Shown here: positions 10,441 through 21,939 of the stretch, piece by piece
Position numbering within the stretch: the stretch's first letter is position 1
Layout: each line of letters starts with the position of its first letter
From: Lepus europaeus
Lineage: Eukaryota > Chordata > Mammalia > Lagomorpha > Leporidae
DNA length: 64,000 nt
Reading direction: 5' to 3'
NCBI RefSeq assembly: GCF_033115175.1
Contig: NC_084834.1
Location: 12,311,294-12,375,293 of the forward strand
Notes under the pieces: model-generated
The model's input: the letters and a program-made list of their open reading frames with translations, nothing else
What the model was told of the DNA's origin: nothing
Database searches by the model: none
Position numbers and translations under genes: made by a program

Positions 10441-11190
10441 GGGCACAGTGGCAGGTTTTCAGAATGGAGCACCAGATAGAGTCCTTGGCTTCTATTTCAG
10501 CCTGTCCCAGCCCTGGCCTTTGTAGCCACCTGGGAGGGGGGCGAACCACCAGATGGGTGATCACTGAGAGAGAGCAAGAGTGCTCGAGATGCCCCATGCA
10601 CTGCTTCTCTCCCCAAGCCACTTCAAAGGCCAGCGCCGGGCCAGGCAGAAGCCAGGAGGCAAGAACTCCATTCAGGACTCCCAGCAGGGAAGGAGGCAGG
10701 GTCCTAGTACCAGGGCCATCAGCGGCTGCCTCCCTGGGCCCCAGCCTGGAGTAGCGGGACTGGAATTGGGTCATGGGCACCCCACACTGAATGGAGCTGC
10801 GTGCAGATGCGAACCAAGGCACCATAGTGGCCGACTGTGGGGAGTGAATTTGCGCGCTGTGCTGTAACCAGGAATTGTACTCATTGTACTCATCTCCTGC
10901 TCAGCCATCCTCAGATGCAAGTCTGCGCCTCATCTGTTCCTGCCCAAAAGCCTGTTCAAGCCTTGAAGAGCCGTCCTCGATGCTGCTGGCGGAGCCTGAG
11001 GGAGACCCAGCGTCCCCGGGGTCAGGCCTGAATCAGAGAGGCTGCCGCCCGAGACGGCTGCGGCAGTTCCCTTGCACTTGTGGACATTGGTAGGCGTGGT
11101 CTTCTTCTTCGGCAGCTTCCGGAAGACTACCCCTCGGGACTCGGTTGCTGTTCCAGAGGAGCAGAAGGGCTTGTTCTTTGGTGAGTTGGG
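10440..11190 (+). repeat. Tandem segmental duplication, copy 2 (CpG-decayed)
   Basis: Counterpart of 8620-9355. The core ATGGCGGCC reads ATAGTGGCC here and CCGGAAGTG reads CAGGAATTG, so the promoter-like sites are lost by CpG decay, yet the 3' GGTGAGT donor (11181) is kept. An antisense L1 piece and a SINE separate the copies. Confidence 0.75.
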
Positions 11191-11772
11191 CGCGATGGCC
11201 ATCCTGTTGCGGGGTAGGTGGGGCCTGGGGTGCAGATAGCGGGCAAGGGGTGTGCATGTGAGGGCTGGAGGGGAGAGGAGGAGGAGAGAGGTGGCCAAGA
11301 GAGATTTGGGAGGAGAGAGGAAGGGGGGAGAAGGAAAAGGTGGCGTGAAGGTGGGGTGGCATGGAAGGAAGGGGAAGAACAGTGTGTGGGGCAGCGTAAA
11401 GGGAGGGCGAGTGTGACAGGAGTGCCGGAGTGCGGGTGGAAGCGGGGACTGGGAGAGGAAGGACTTTTCCCACGGCCCGGGTTCCGTTTTGGGGGTTTCC
11501 TGGCCCTGGCCGCAAGCAGTCTTGGCCGCGTCCGTGAGAAGCGGCCTTGACTTCTGGCCTCTCTTCCCTGGGTTGTTCTGAACTGTAATGTGTGTGCGGG
11601 AAAACTGGCCTGGGGCACGTGAATTAACTTGCATGTAATCCGGTGAATTTTCACAGACCGCACACAAGGACTAGAAAGCAGAAGCTTAGAGAAACTCCAA
11701 GAATCCCTCTGTGCTCTGTTGCAGCCTGTCCAAGGTTCTGACACCTCATGGTAAGTACTGGATTTTTTTTTC
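11191..11772. other. GC/purine-rich non-coding stretch
   Basis: G/A-rich block 11218-11460, then AT-balanced DNA. Several long overlapping frames on both strands reflect the skew; none has a domain signature. Confidence 0.4.
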
Positions 11773-12020
11773 TTGTCAAAGATTGGTATGAAAGGCAGTT
11801 ACAGTCGAGGCCGTGGCGGAGAGAGATTCAGTGTGTGGGTTCACACCCCAGGTGGCTACGATGTCCTTGGGCTGGGCCAGGCTGAAGCAGAAGCCAGGTA
11901 CTTTATCCAGGACTCCAGTGTGGGTTCGGGTGCCCAAGTCCTTGGGCCTCTTGCTCTGCTTTCCTAGGCTTGTTAGCAGCCAGCTGGATCACGAGTGGAA
12001 CAACCTGGGCATTTGGGGGT
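11773..12020 (-). mobile_element. Diverged C-repeat SINE
   Basis: Body markers GGGCTGGGCCAGGCTGAAGC, CCCAAGTCCTTGGGCC and AGCTGGATCACGAGTGG; both ends are worn. Confidence 0.8.
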
Positions 12021-12027
12021 GGGGGCG

Positions 12028-12245
12028 GGCCGAGCCATGGCATAGTGGATGAAGCTGCTGCCTGCAGTACCAGCATCCCATTTGGGTGGTGGTTCGAGTC
12101 CCAGCACCTCCACTTCCGTTCCAGCTCTGCTGTGGCCCGGCCCAGCAGTAGAAGAGTGCCCAAGTCTTTGGTCCCCTGAAACTGTTTGGGAATCCTGGAG
12201 GAAGGTGCAGGCTCCTGGCTTCAAATCTGCTTAGCTCACATCTGC
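12028..12245 (+). mobile_element. C-repeat SINE, 3' truncated
   Basis: Head GGCCGAGCCATGGCATAGTGG and GGTTCGAGTCCCAGC (B-box region) are clear; it breaks off after CTCCTGGCTTCAAATCTGC. Confidence 0.85.
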
Positions 12246-12284
12246 TCATGCTGAAAATGGAGAGAAGTGGAGAAAGTTTATAGT

Positions 12285-12593
12285 TGGCACTGATGGCAGA
12301 GTTACAGACAGTGAGAGGGAGAGACAGAGAGAGAGGTCTTCCGTCCTCTGGTTCACTCCCCAAATGGCCGCAGCGGCTGGAGCTGTGCCGATCCGAAGCC
12401 AGGAGCCAGGAGCTTCTTCCTGTCTCCTGCACGACTGCAGGGGCCCAAGGACTTGAGCCATCTTCCCCTGCTTTCCCAGGCCATAGCAGAGAGCTGGATC
12501 GGAAGAGGAGCAGCTGGGACTAGAACCGGCGCCCACATGGGATGCAGGCGCTGCAGGCAGAGGATTAACCCACTGACCCACAACAGCGGCCCC
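12285..12593 (-). mobile_element. C-repeat SINE, tail lost
   Basis: Runs from GATGGCAGAGTTACAGACAG to CCACAACAGCGGCCCC. Confidence 0.93.
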
Positions 12594-12920
12594 GAAAGCT
12601 ATTTATTTTGTTATGAAAAGTTTTTAAATAGGTGGGTAAATGCTTATAAAGTGTTAAGGATCACCTGTTAGTTGAGTCTATGATTATATGAGCATATACG
12701 TCCTCTGTTGGTAAGCTGGCATAAAAAGGGGTATTCATAGGATTGATTTTGAATACTTGTTTTCTTATTTTCCAAAATAGTTTTAAATACATTTATTCTC
12801 CTTTTTCTTTTTTAATAATTTTTTGACTTCTATTTTAACTTGAAAAATTTTGTTCTATTCCTGTTGATGCTACCATTTGAGAACCTACACATATGCTCTA
12901 CTGTACCAACATACACAGAT

Positions 12921-13765
12921 ACTTTATTTTTTTAACTTTTATTTAATAAATATACATTTCCAAAGTGCAACATTTGGATTATAGCAGCTTTTCCCCCAGT
13001 AACATCCATCCCACCTGCAGCCATCCCATCCCCCACTCCCTCTCCCGTCCCATTCTTCATCAAGATTCATTTTCAGTTCTCTTTATGTACAGAAGATCAA
13101 ATTAGTATATACTAAGGAAAGATTCCAACAGACTGCACCCACACAGACACAGAAAGTATAGAGTACTGTTGGAGTAGTAGTTTTAGCATTAATTCACAGA
13201 GTACAACACATTAAGGACAGAGATGCTACATGGGAAGTAAGTGCACAGTGACTCCTGTTGTTGATTTAACAATTGACACTCTTATTGATGACCTCAGTGA
13301 TCACCAGAGGCTCTTGTCATGAGCTGCCAAGGCTATGGAAGTTCCTCTGGAGTTCACCAACTCCGATCTTATTTAGACAAGGCCATAGTCAAAGTGGAAG
13401 TTCTCTCCTCCCTTCAGAGAAAAGTACCTCCTCCTTTGCTGGCCTGTTCTTTCCTCTGGGGTCTCATTCACAGCATTCTTAAATTTAGGTCACTTTTTTT
13501 TTATGCCAGAGTGTCTTGACTTCCCATGCCTGAAATACTCTCATGGGCTTTTTAGCCAGATCCAAATGCCTTAGGGCCTGATTCAGAGGCCAGAGTGCTG
13601 TTTAGGGCTTTGGCCATTCTATGAGTCTGCTGTGTATCCTGCTTCCCATGTTGGATCCTTCTCTCCCTTTTTAATTCTATCAGTTAGTAGAAACAGACAC
13701 TAGACTTGTTTATGTGATTCCTTTGACATTTAATCCTCTCATTATGATCAATTATGAACTGAAAC
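12921..13765 (-). mobile_element. Rabbit-type L1, 3' end (antisense)
   Basis: Starts with a T run, then AACTTTTATTTAATAAATAT and CATTTCCAAAGTGC, the reverse of the 3' end of the rabbit L1 family. Further blocks TGACTCCTGTTGTTGATTTA and GCTCTTGTCATGAGCTGCCA confirm it. It is 5' truncated; no intact ORF2. Confidence 0.85.
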
Positions 13766-13767
13766 TG

Positions 13768-13945
13768 ATCTTGGGCTCTGCACCCCATGGGAGACCAGGA
13801 GAAGCCCCTGGCTCCTGCCATCGGATCAGCGTGGTGCGCCAGCCACAGCGCGCCAACCACGGCGGCCATTGGAGGGTGAACAAAAGGCAAAGGAAGACCT
13901 TTCTCTCTGTCTCTCTCTCTCTCACTGTCCACTCTGCCCTGGGGA
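13768..13945 (+). mobile_element. C-repeat SINE, 5' truncated, GACAGGC type
   Basis: Starts at GGGCTCTGCACCCCATGGG and ends CACTGTCCACTCTGCC. It directly abuts the L1 piece, with no tail or clear target duplication. Confidence 0.85.
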
Positions 13946-14509
13946 CGGGGCAGGGAAGTAGGAGCAGTTAATTCCATTAGGGTGGGGGTGGAGCTGACAC
14001 CGGTACTTGGCCCATGGGGCTCAGGACCGAAGCTTGCAGGCCTGGGCCTAAGTTGGCGTGTGAGGCATGGATGGCGCCACATAGGCTGCCCCTTTTACTA
14101 ACAGTGCTGGCGGAGCCACTCTCTCAGTCCCCTCCTGTCTGACTCGAGTCCAGTCCCCAGGCAGAGCCCTGGGAACCTGCCCTGGAAGATGGGCATCCCA
14201 GCAATGGAATTGCAAAGCTATCTGCCTCCAGGACCTCGCCATGGCCGAACTTGGCACCCCAGTCCAGCCCGCCCACTGTGCACTCTCACCTGTGAGGATG
14301 GGGTCTTCCACTCTGCCCCCTCTTACCATCCCCGCTGCTTCAGATCCTGGTGGACAGTGGAGGCAGGTCAGAGGCAGTTGGGTGTGGTTAGTGGGGCTGG
14401 AACCATTGAATGGCTCAGCATGGAGATGGATACAAAAAAAACTACTCAGGTGACAACACTGTCTAGCTTTAATACACCAGTAGCACTTAAATGGAAAACC
14501 CTTCTGTAT
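13946..14509. other. Non-coding stretch
   Basis: Moderately GC-rich, no repeat recognised. The frame containing ILVDSGG near 14345 is too short and isolated to call a protease remnant. Confidence 0.35.
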
Positions 14510-14725
14510 GGGCTAAACCCCTGTTCACGCTGCCACGCCCCCAACCCCCAGGCATTTCTAGCCTGCTCACCTCTCAACCACATCCTCTCCCCTCCCCCAC
14601 AGGCCCAGCTCCCTGCTTTCCTGCTTGTCCCTGCTTGACACCCCAGGGCCTTTGAACATGCCCTTCCCTGGCCTTCTCTGCCCAGCGATGCTGAGTTCTT
14701 TGAGATTCTACACGGCTGTGACAAT
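14510..14725 (+). mobile_element. L2 fragment
   Basis: CCCCAGGGCCTTTGAACATG followed by CCCTTCCCTGGCCT matches the L2 3' region (CAGGGCCTTTGCACATGC...) with pyrimidine-rich DNA before it. Confidence 0.5.
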
Positions 14726-15129
14726 CAACTGCCTACATGGGGCCTGCACAGAGCAGGTGGTTACAATGTGCTGGTGGACCTGGATCTCCTCCCCCCCTTC
14801 CCTCTTTCCCCCTCATTCCTCCACTTCCAGGCTGACCCCTCTTGCTAAAGCCCGTAAGATTATAAAGCAGAAAGAAAGGCAGTTCTGTATGCAGTGTCTT
14901 GTCTGGTTATGCAGAAAATCATGCTCCTGTGGAATACCCAGATGGCGTGAGACCGTGCCCCGGCGCTATCCACACTGCCTTAAAGTTGGGGTCCATTTTT
15001 GTATGAGACGTGCTAACAGGACACCAGGCGATGTGCCAATGCATAGCTGTGTCCTGAAATGATCCAGTCAGGGTAACTTGTGTCGGTCACCCTAGGCGCT
15101 GAGCACTTTTGTGTGGGGGAGGCTATTCC

Positions 15130-16525
15130 AGATCCTTTCTTTGTGTTTTGTACACACCAATATATTATTGTTAACATAGTCACCCTATGGTGGATTGAAC
15201 ACCTCTCCTGCTCTAACATTGTGCCTGTCCGTCAACCTCACCCCATCATCTCCTTCCTGTCATGCTGGGCCCCTGGCGGTCACTATTCCACTCCCAACTT
15301 CTAGAAGGCCAACTGCTTTAGACTCCAGGTCGGCTGATCCTATCTCTCTGTGCCTGGCTTGTCTGTTTTTTTTTTTTTTTTTACATTTGAAAGGTAGAGT
15401 TAGACAGTGAGAGAGAGACAGAGAGAAAGGTCTTCCTTCTTTCCGTTGGATCACTCCCCAAATGGCCGCTATGGCCAACGCGCTGCACTGATCTGAAGCC
15501 AGGAGCCGGGTGCTTCCTCCAGGTCTCCCATGCAGGTGCAGGGGCCCAAACACTTGGGCCATCCTCCACTGCCTTCCTGGGCCACAGCAGAGAGCTGGAC
15601 TGGAAGAGGAGCAACCAGGACTAGAACCCGGCACCCATATGGGATGCCAACAACACAGGTGGGGGATTAACCAAGTGAGCCACAGCGCTGGTCAGTGCCT
15701 GGCTTGTCTTAGTCACCACAGCATTCTCCTGTCCCACACGTGGGCAGGATCTCATCCTTCCCACGCTGATCAGTATTCTGCATAGACCCTGCATGTTCTT
15801 TATCCATTCATCAGTCGACGGACACTTCTGTTCACTCAGCTCTTGGCTATTGTGACGACCATGATAAAAGAGCAGAGCACTTGTCTATGTACTGATTTCA
15901 TTTCCTTTGGCTGCATACCTGGTAGTGAGATTTCTGAATCATATGGTACTGCTATTTTTAATTTTCTCCAGGATTCCTCATACTGTTTCCCACAGTGCCT
16001 ATGCTAATTTACATTCCCACCAACAATGCACGAGTCTCCTTCCTCTGCCAACATGTGCTATCTTTTGTCTTTTTGACAGTAGTCATTCAAACAGATGTGA
16101 AGTGCTCTCGATCGTGTGTTTGATTTGAATGTCTCTAATGACTAGTGATATTGAGCATCTCTCCATACGACTCGTGGCCCTTGGTGCGATCCCTTCTTTC
16201 GCCCATGTTTAAACAGAATTATTTCTGTGTGTGCTGTTGAGTCCCTTACATAATTGGGAATGTAACCCCTCATCAGACGTGGTTCGCGAATGTCGTTTCC
16301 CATGCTGCTCTCTGTCGATTCACTCTGTTGATTGTTCCTTTGCTGTGCAAGGCTTTTTCGTTTGTTGCAGTCTCATTTGTCTACTTTTAGGTTTATTGCC
16401 TACGCTTTTTGAGGTCGCACCACCTAACTTCCTGCCCAGACCAGGGTCGTGAAACTTTCCCCTATGTTTTCTTCTAAAAGTCTCAGAGTTTGGATTCTCA
16501 CAGTGAAGTCGTTAATTAATTATAT
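15130..16525 (-). mobile_element. Old L1, 3' UTR and ORF2 end, antisense
   Basis: Colinear with the antisense of mammalian L1M 3' sequence: ATATATTATTGTTAACATAG, TGTGCCTGGCTTGTCTTAG, TTTATCCATTCATCAGTCGA, TTACATTCCCACCAACAATG, TTGATTGTTCCTTTGCTGTG. A SINE inserted at 15365-15694 splits it. Many changes; no working ORF. Confidence 0.85.
15365..15694 (-). mobile_element. C-repeat SINE, GACAGGC type, with 15-bp target duplication
   Basis: T run, ACATTTGAAAGGTAGAGTTAGACAG, head GCCACAGCGCTGG. Perfect duplication GTGCCTGGCTTGTCT at 15350-15364 and 15695-15709; the target is L1 sequence, so it is younger than the L1. Confidence 0.96.
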
Positions 16526-16529
16526 TTAC

Positions 16530-16830
16530 ACTTTTTTTTTTCATTTTATTTGAAAGACGGAGAGATGAAAAGAGAGACAGACACAGAGAGATCCTCCATC
16601 TGCTGGTTCATTCCCCAAATACCTTCAACAGCAGAGCTGGGTCAAGCGGAAGCCAGAGCCTGGAACTCCACCTGTCTTCCACGCAGGTGATGGGAGGCGA
16701 GCACTTGAGCCATCACCCTGTGCCGCCCAGGGAGCACGCTAGCAGGAGGTGGAATCGTGGTGGAGGAGCTGGGACTCCCATCAGGTACTCTGATACGGGT
16801 TGTGGGCACGCGTGGGGTGGCTTAAGTACT
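16530..16830 (-). mobile_element. C-repeat SINE, diverged head
   Basis: T run plus CATTTTATTTGAAAGACGG, GA run, TCCTCCATCTGCTGGTTC; head worn near 16800. Confidence 0.85.
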
Positions 16831-16849
16831 GCGCAGACACCCGCCTCTC

Positions 16850-17538
16850 AGTCCTCCGTCCACTGTGGGTGTGTCATTACAGCTTACCTAAGCCCCTCAC
16901 GGTAGCGCACGGTCAGTTTTCTACAAACCTAGTCGACTGCTGTAGGACTTCTCACTGGAAAATATTTCATTTACACTCAGTATAATTGCGTGTAGGTAAA
17001 GACTTAGTACTGCCATTTAACAATTGTTTTCTAGCGGTTTTGTGTGTCCTTTCTTCCTTTCTCCCGTCGTGTTTTCCTGTGCTTAAGTAATTTTCCCTAG
17101 TGCTATGCTTGGATTGCTTCTTTGTATTTTTAGCGTGTCAATGATAGGTTTTTGCTCTGTGGTTACCGTGAGGCTTACAAAGAATGTCATATAGTTCTAA
17201 TGAGCAGTTTTTAGCAGGTAACAACCTGGGTTGCATTAAAACTACTGTGCCACACTATAAAGGCTCTCTGCCCTCTCTTGTCTCATTCTGAACTTTTGAT
17301 GCCACAATTTCACGTTGTGTATCACTTAGCAAATTATCATAGTTATTTTTATTTTAATGGTTTTGCCTTTTACCCTTCACACTAAAGATATAAATTGTCT
17401 ATACTTCACCATTATATTATTAGGATATTGTGAATTTGAATATATACTACTTTTTCTTTTAAAGATTTATATATTTATTTGTAAGGCAGGGTTATGTAGA
17501 GAAGGGGGAGGGAGGGGGAAAGAAGGAAGGGGAAGGGG

Positions 17539-17582
<44 letters not shown>

Positions 17583-18570
17583 AGCATCTGATGGTCACTC
17601 CCTGAATGCCCGCAGTGGCCAGGGTGGGCCAGGCAGAAGCCAGGAGCCTGGAACTCCATCTGGGCCTCCCACGTGCGTGCAGGGACCCAAACACTTGGTC
17701 CATTTTCTGACGCGTTAGCAGGGAGCTGGATTGGAAGCCGAGCAGCATCCCGTCCGCGCTCCTGTGCGACCCTGCGGTGTCAGGCGTAGAGCGTACACTT
17801 CTGCAGTGGGTCTGAGGGCTGCAGGTGTCTTCGTGCTACTCAGGAATATCCTTGTCTTTCAGCTGGGAGAGCCCTGGTTAGCATTTCTTTAAGGCAGGCC
17901 AGGTGGCGATGAACTCTCCTAGTCTTTATCTGGTGACGCCTTTATCTCTCTTTTGTTTCTGAAGGACAGGTTTGCTGGGCACCCTATCCTTGGTAGACAA
18001 TGTTTTTCTATCCACACTTGGAATACATCATTCCACCCTCTGCTGGCCTCCTGGTTTGTACTGAGAAGTCTGGGGCCATCTATGCTGAAAGTCCTTTATA
18101 TTCTGTTTGCTTCTTTTTCTTGCTGTATTAATACCCCCTCCCTCTCTTTCTGACAATTCACTTATATGACGTCTTGGGGTAGTCTGATTTGGACAAAATC
18201 TTATTGGTGTGACCCTTGAGCTTCCTCTGCTGAAGAGGCACATCTTTCTCCATATACGGAAAGTTTCCTGCCATCATTTTAAAAATAAGCTTTCTATACC
18301 TTTGTCTTTCTCTCATCCCCCTTTATTGCTAAAATCTTGTACATTTCTGATGTTATCACATAAATCCCATAAGCTTTCTTCCTTCCTCTTTGTTTCTTCA
18401 TTCTTCCTAAGCTTTCTTGATTCCTCTTCATCGTTTTCTTGAGGCAGCTCCTTAACTCCTTTTGGTTCTATATCAGAGAGGTCGCATATCTCCATCCCAC
18501 TGAGGAGAGTTGTGGCTTCGAATTTTGTCTGTTTGATGTGGGAGTGTTTCTCTGCTGGTTCTTTCTTTCT
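16850..18570 (-). mobile_element. Older L1-like sequence, antisense (split by SINE)
   Basis: Blocks such as TTTTTGCTCTGTGGTTACCG TGAGGCTTAC at 17150 and TGGCCTCCTGG...TGAGAAGTCTGGGGCCATC at 18040-18080 resemble antisense L1M 3' and ORF2-flanking sequence. Identity of the subfamily is uncertain; a SINE interrupts at 17455-17790. Confidence 0.5.
17455..17790 (-). mobile_element. C-repeat SINE with GA microsatellite
   Basis: AAAGATTTATATATTTATTTG tail, G/A-rich run 17505-17580 with about 20 GA units, then CCAGGGTGGGCCAGGCAGAAGC; head diverged. Confidence 0.9.
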
Positions 18571-18574
18571 TTCT

Positions 18575-18881
18575 TTTTTTTTTTAAAGATGTATTTTATT
18601 TATTTGAAAAACAGAGTTACAGAGAGAGGCAGGTCCATCCGCTGGTTCACTCCCCAAATGACTGTAATGGTCAAAGCTGAGTTGATCCAAAGCCAAGAGC
18701 CAGGAGCTTCTTCCAGGTCTCCCACCTGGGTGCGGGTCCTTGGGCCATCTTCTACTGCTTTCCCAGGCCATAGCAGAGAGCTGGATCGGAAGAGGAGCAG
18801 CCGGGACTCGAACTGGCGCGCCCTATGCAATGCTGGCACTGCAGGCCAGGGCTTTAACCAGTTGCGCCGCAGCGCCAGCTC
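18575..18881 (-). mobile_element. C-repeat SINE, full length
   Basis: T run, AAAGATGTATTTTATTTATTTG, ends GCGCCGCAGCGCCAGCTCC. The long minus-strand frame at 18823-19635 runs into its head. Confidence 0.94.
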
Positions 18882-20169
18882 CTACCTGCTTGTTCTTGAC
18901 ACTTGACACTTGTGCACGTGCACCAGTGTCCGCTTGTTGTGGACTGAGTCCTGACTTCTCTCTTTGCGGTCCCCTTGGTTTCTGCCTGTCTTTCTGTACC
19001 AGGCCTGTCTGGAAGTCTGATTCCGGAGCCAGGTCAGCACTGGAGGCATCCGAAGTAGGCCCAGACTCACTATAAGAGTCCTGCAAGGCTGGCACAGCAC
19101 CTTGGCTTGGAAGGACATGGGGAGTCCCAGGTAGGGTGCCAGGCCTGTGTGGGAAAGGTAGCCAAGGACCAGAGCCTGGAAGCTTAGCTTGCAGCCCACA
19201 TGGGTTTGTCTTCCAGGAGATCCCTGCATAGTTGGGACAGTCCCCTGACGGCAGTGATGGGGGGGGGGGGCTTAGAGTGAGCTGTGAGACAGAGGCCAGC
19301 ATGCATCTCACAACAGCCCCCTCTACAGGTGAGTGCAAAGGGAGGGACTGGGCACAAACTGAGTCCCCTCCCAGTGCACTCATCAGGAGTTCTCCTGGGC
19401 TGGGAGATACGGGGAGGTATCCCACTGGTCCTTTTAGCAGAGCAACTAAGCTGGGGCTGCAGCCGAGGGGGGCTGGAGCTGGGCCACAGGGGCTCTTTGA
19501 GGCCCACCGCTGAGACTGAAGTAGATGGGCAGATGAGCATCTCTGTGGAGGCACCAGGGTGCACACAAGGTTGACCTTGACTCCCTTGGCAGGTGGTGGG
19601 CACGGCAGGCACAAGGGAGAAAGGGCTATAGCCAAGCCCCCTGGGGGAACAGGACCATCTCCAGGCTTGAATCCAGAGGCATGATTGGCAGGTCTGCCGT
19701 CAGGCTATGGGTATGTGCACTCCTGAAATGACCCTTTGCAAAGCTTGGACTCCAGCAGACTTCCACAGCGCCAGCCACGATCCGGAGGCTCCTACTAAGA
19801 GACGTTTCTCTGTGCAAAGGTGCAGACTTTCTGTTGTCTGGGAGCAGCAGTATGTCCCAGTGGGACAACTTGCTGATTTTGATAAACACTAGTTAGAACA
19901 TTCCCTTTAGGATTTGTTTCTCAACCAAGTTGCAGATACAGTTTTTGTGTCATTATTGTTTTTTTTTTACTATAGTATTGCTGTTAATATTCCGAAGTGA
20001 TTTTTAATGATTTCATACCATGCAAGTAAGTGTTCTGAAACTGTCACGTCATGGGGTCATTTTCCTAATGCTGGTCATTAAGTAGTTTGCAGCCTTTACT
20101 GGTGAAATCATACCAGGAAAATTATCGCTGGGAAGGGATATTTATGAAGCAGTTGCCATGTTGGTTTTG
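18882..20169. other. Non-coding stretch
   Basis: GC-rich to 19630, then AT-rich. An 11-base G run lies at 19260-19271. The 270-codon minus frame starts in GC-rich DNA, has no domain signature and ends in a SINE, so I do not call it a gene. Confidence 0.45.
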
Positions 20170-20262
20170 CTAATTGTTCCAGAGGAGGAAACACCAGGAT
20201 CTTCGACCGGAAGTCACTTTCCCGGAGTGCCAGAGCTAGTGGGCGGTCCAGCCTGGATAAAC
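20170..20262 (-). mobile_element. MIR fragment
   Basis: GAGGAGGAAACACCAGG, GGAAGTCACTTTCCCGG and CAGAGCTAGTGGGCGG follow the order of antisense MIR core. Confidence 0.6.
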
Positions 20263-20315
20263 AGAGGGCTCACTTAGCACCTGCAGGGGAACTTAGGACC
20301 CTCAGTGTCTCACAC

Positions 20316-20373
20316 CGGGGGTCTCCATCAGAGTCTCACTCCCTGGAGGGTCTCCATCAGAGTCTCACTCCCT
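20316..20373 (+). repeat. 29-bp tandem duplication
   Basis: GGGTCTCCATCAGAGTCTCA plus CTCCCTGGA occurs twice head to tail with one end difference. Confidence 0.95.
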
Positions 20374-20869
20374 GGGCCTCGCATCTGGAGGAAGAGTGTT
20401 TGCAGTTTGCCCTGAGTCGCTGCTGGGTACCCTTGTGTTGAGTTGAAATGAAGACCTGGGAGATGACTCAGAACCCAGCGGCGAGGGAGGGCTACAGGCT
20501 GCTGGGTAGGGGCAGGTGTCTCCCGCCCCCTCCTCCACCTCCAAGTCCTGTGTTGCTGCACACGCAGGGCCAGGCCACGGCTTCACAGCACGCTCGTGCC
20601 ATCTCAGGACCCGGGCTCCAGCCTCCTGCCGTGGACAAGTCCCTCCCTTTCTCTGACTTGTCTCGACTGCAGGAAGCGCCTTGCTCCCAGGGTTGCTAGA
20701 CAGGGAGGGCTTGAGCACAGTGCTGGCCCACAGTTCTTGCTGCCCGGTGTGGTCCTGAGGGGCTGCAAGGCTGCAGGGAGGAGGGCTGTGCTGCCCACAC
20801 CCCTCCCTCAGAGCTGGGAGAGGGCTCCAGCTGTCCCCTAGGAGGCTCTGAGAATGCCTCCTGCCTTAG
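20374..20869. other. GC-rich non-coding stretch
   Basis: No repeat or exon recognised; overlapping frames on both strands lack family resemblance. Confidence 0.4.
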
Positions 20870-21510
20870 GACAGCTTCCCTGGAGGCCATTATCCGGTCC
20901 CAGCCTGATCCTTGTCTTGGCTTTGGAACACTCCGGCCCCATCACTCATCTCAAGGTCTGGACCGACTTGCATTGTAAAAAGCACAGCAGGTCCCCGCCA
21001 AAAGGCTGGGCCGTCCCCAGTCAGCACAGCGGAGGCTCCCCGCAGGTCCCTGCTGATGTCCTAGGCAGCCTGTGTGCTTGTGGTGTAGACACCCCAGAGC
21101 GGGAGACAGATGAGGCGGAAGTGAATTACGAGTGTGGGCCAGGTGGTGGCAAGAGCTGTGGGGACGGTTCCAGGTGATCAGGGCACAGTGCAGGCAGGGT
21201 TAGCACAGGGAGTGGACAGCTCAGGTCCTTGGGGGCGGGGCACTTGTCTCATCCCCTCCTGAGCTGTGTGTCCCTTTCTACCTGTACTATAGTTGCTTGT
21301 AGATTCCGTTTCTCTACGTGTGCACAAAAGCCAGAGGTTGTGCCCCACTGACCCCTGTGACCTGCGAGGGCTCCATGATGTCACCAGTGTTTGTTGACTT
21401 GAGTCACATTAAATGAAACCACGTGGAAGCCAATGACACATGATGCAAGTAGAATTAGCTTCAGTTGTTATCACTAATGCTTGCCCAGACTCACGAGGGT
21501 GCAACAGCAA
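20870..21510 (+). repeat. Degenerate tandem duplication, copy A
   Basis: Colinear with 22600-23280: CAGCCTGTGTGCT (21069/22726), GGGAGACAGATGAGGC versus GGAGACCGATGAGGC, GGTGGCAAGAGCT versus GGCAGCAAGAGCT, GTGTTTGTTGACTTGAGTCA versus GTGTTTGTTGATGTGAGTCA. Identity is patchy, so the event is old. Confidence 0.7.
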
Positions 21511-21640
21511 GGAGTGTGAATTTATAGAACTGGGGCAGGGACTCCACACTGAGTACTTGTGAAGTTAAAAGGGCAACTCATCGGCTGGGAGACCAAAGAA
21601 CCCAAGAGACATGGGTGCAGTCTCTGGGGAAAGGGATTTG

Positions 21641-21939
21641 TTTTATTTTTCATTTATTTGAATGGCAGAATTAGAGAGAGAAGAGAAACACACAGACGAA
21701 TGTTCCATCTGCTGCTCACTCCTCAAATGGCCACAGCTGGGCCAGGACGAAGCCGGAGCTTCTTCTGGGTCTCCCACATGGGTGTAGGCACCCAAGCACT
21801 GGGGCCATCTTTGCTGCTTTCCCAGGTGCAGTAGCAGGGAGCTGGATCGGAAGTAAAGCAGCCGGGTCTTGAACCAGCACCCATGAGGGATGTTGGCATC
21901 ACGTGGCTTACCCTGCTGTGCCACACGCTGGCCCCTAAA
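21641..21939 (-). mobile_element. C-repeat SINE with 12-bp target duplication
   Basis: CATTTATTTGAATGGCAG tail, worn head CCACACGCTGGCCCC. GAAAGGGATTTG at 21629-21640 and 21940-21951. Confidence 0.94.

Noticed and set aside
11033..11744. Minus-strand frames of 160-245 codons, Pro/Ser-rich
   Set aside because: Three overlapping frames over a G/A-skewed block, none with a recognisable motif.
14335..14365. ILVDSGG, resembling a retroviral protease Asp-Ser-Gly motif
   Set aside because: Single short match with no neighbouring gag, reverse transcriptase or LTR.
18823..19635. Minus-strand frame of 270 codons
   Set aside because: Low-complexity GC-rich coding, ends within a SINE head, no family match known to me.
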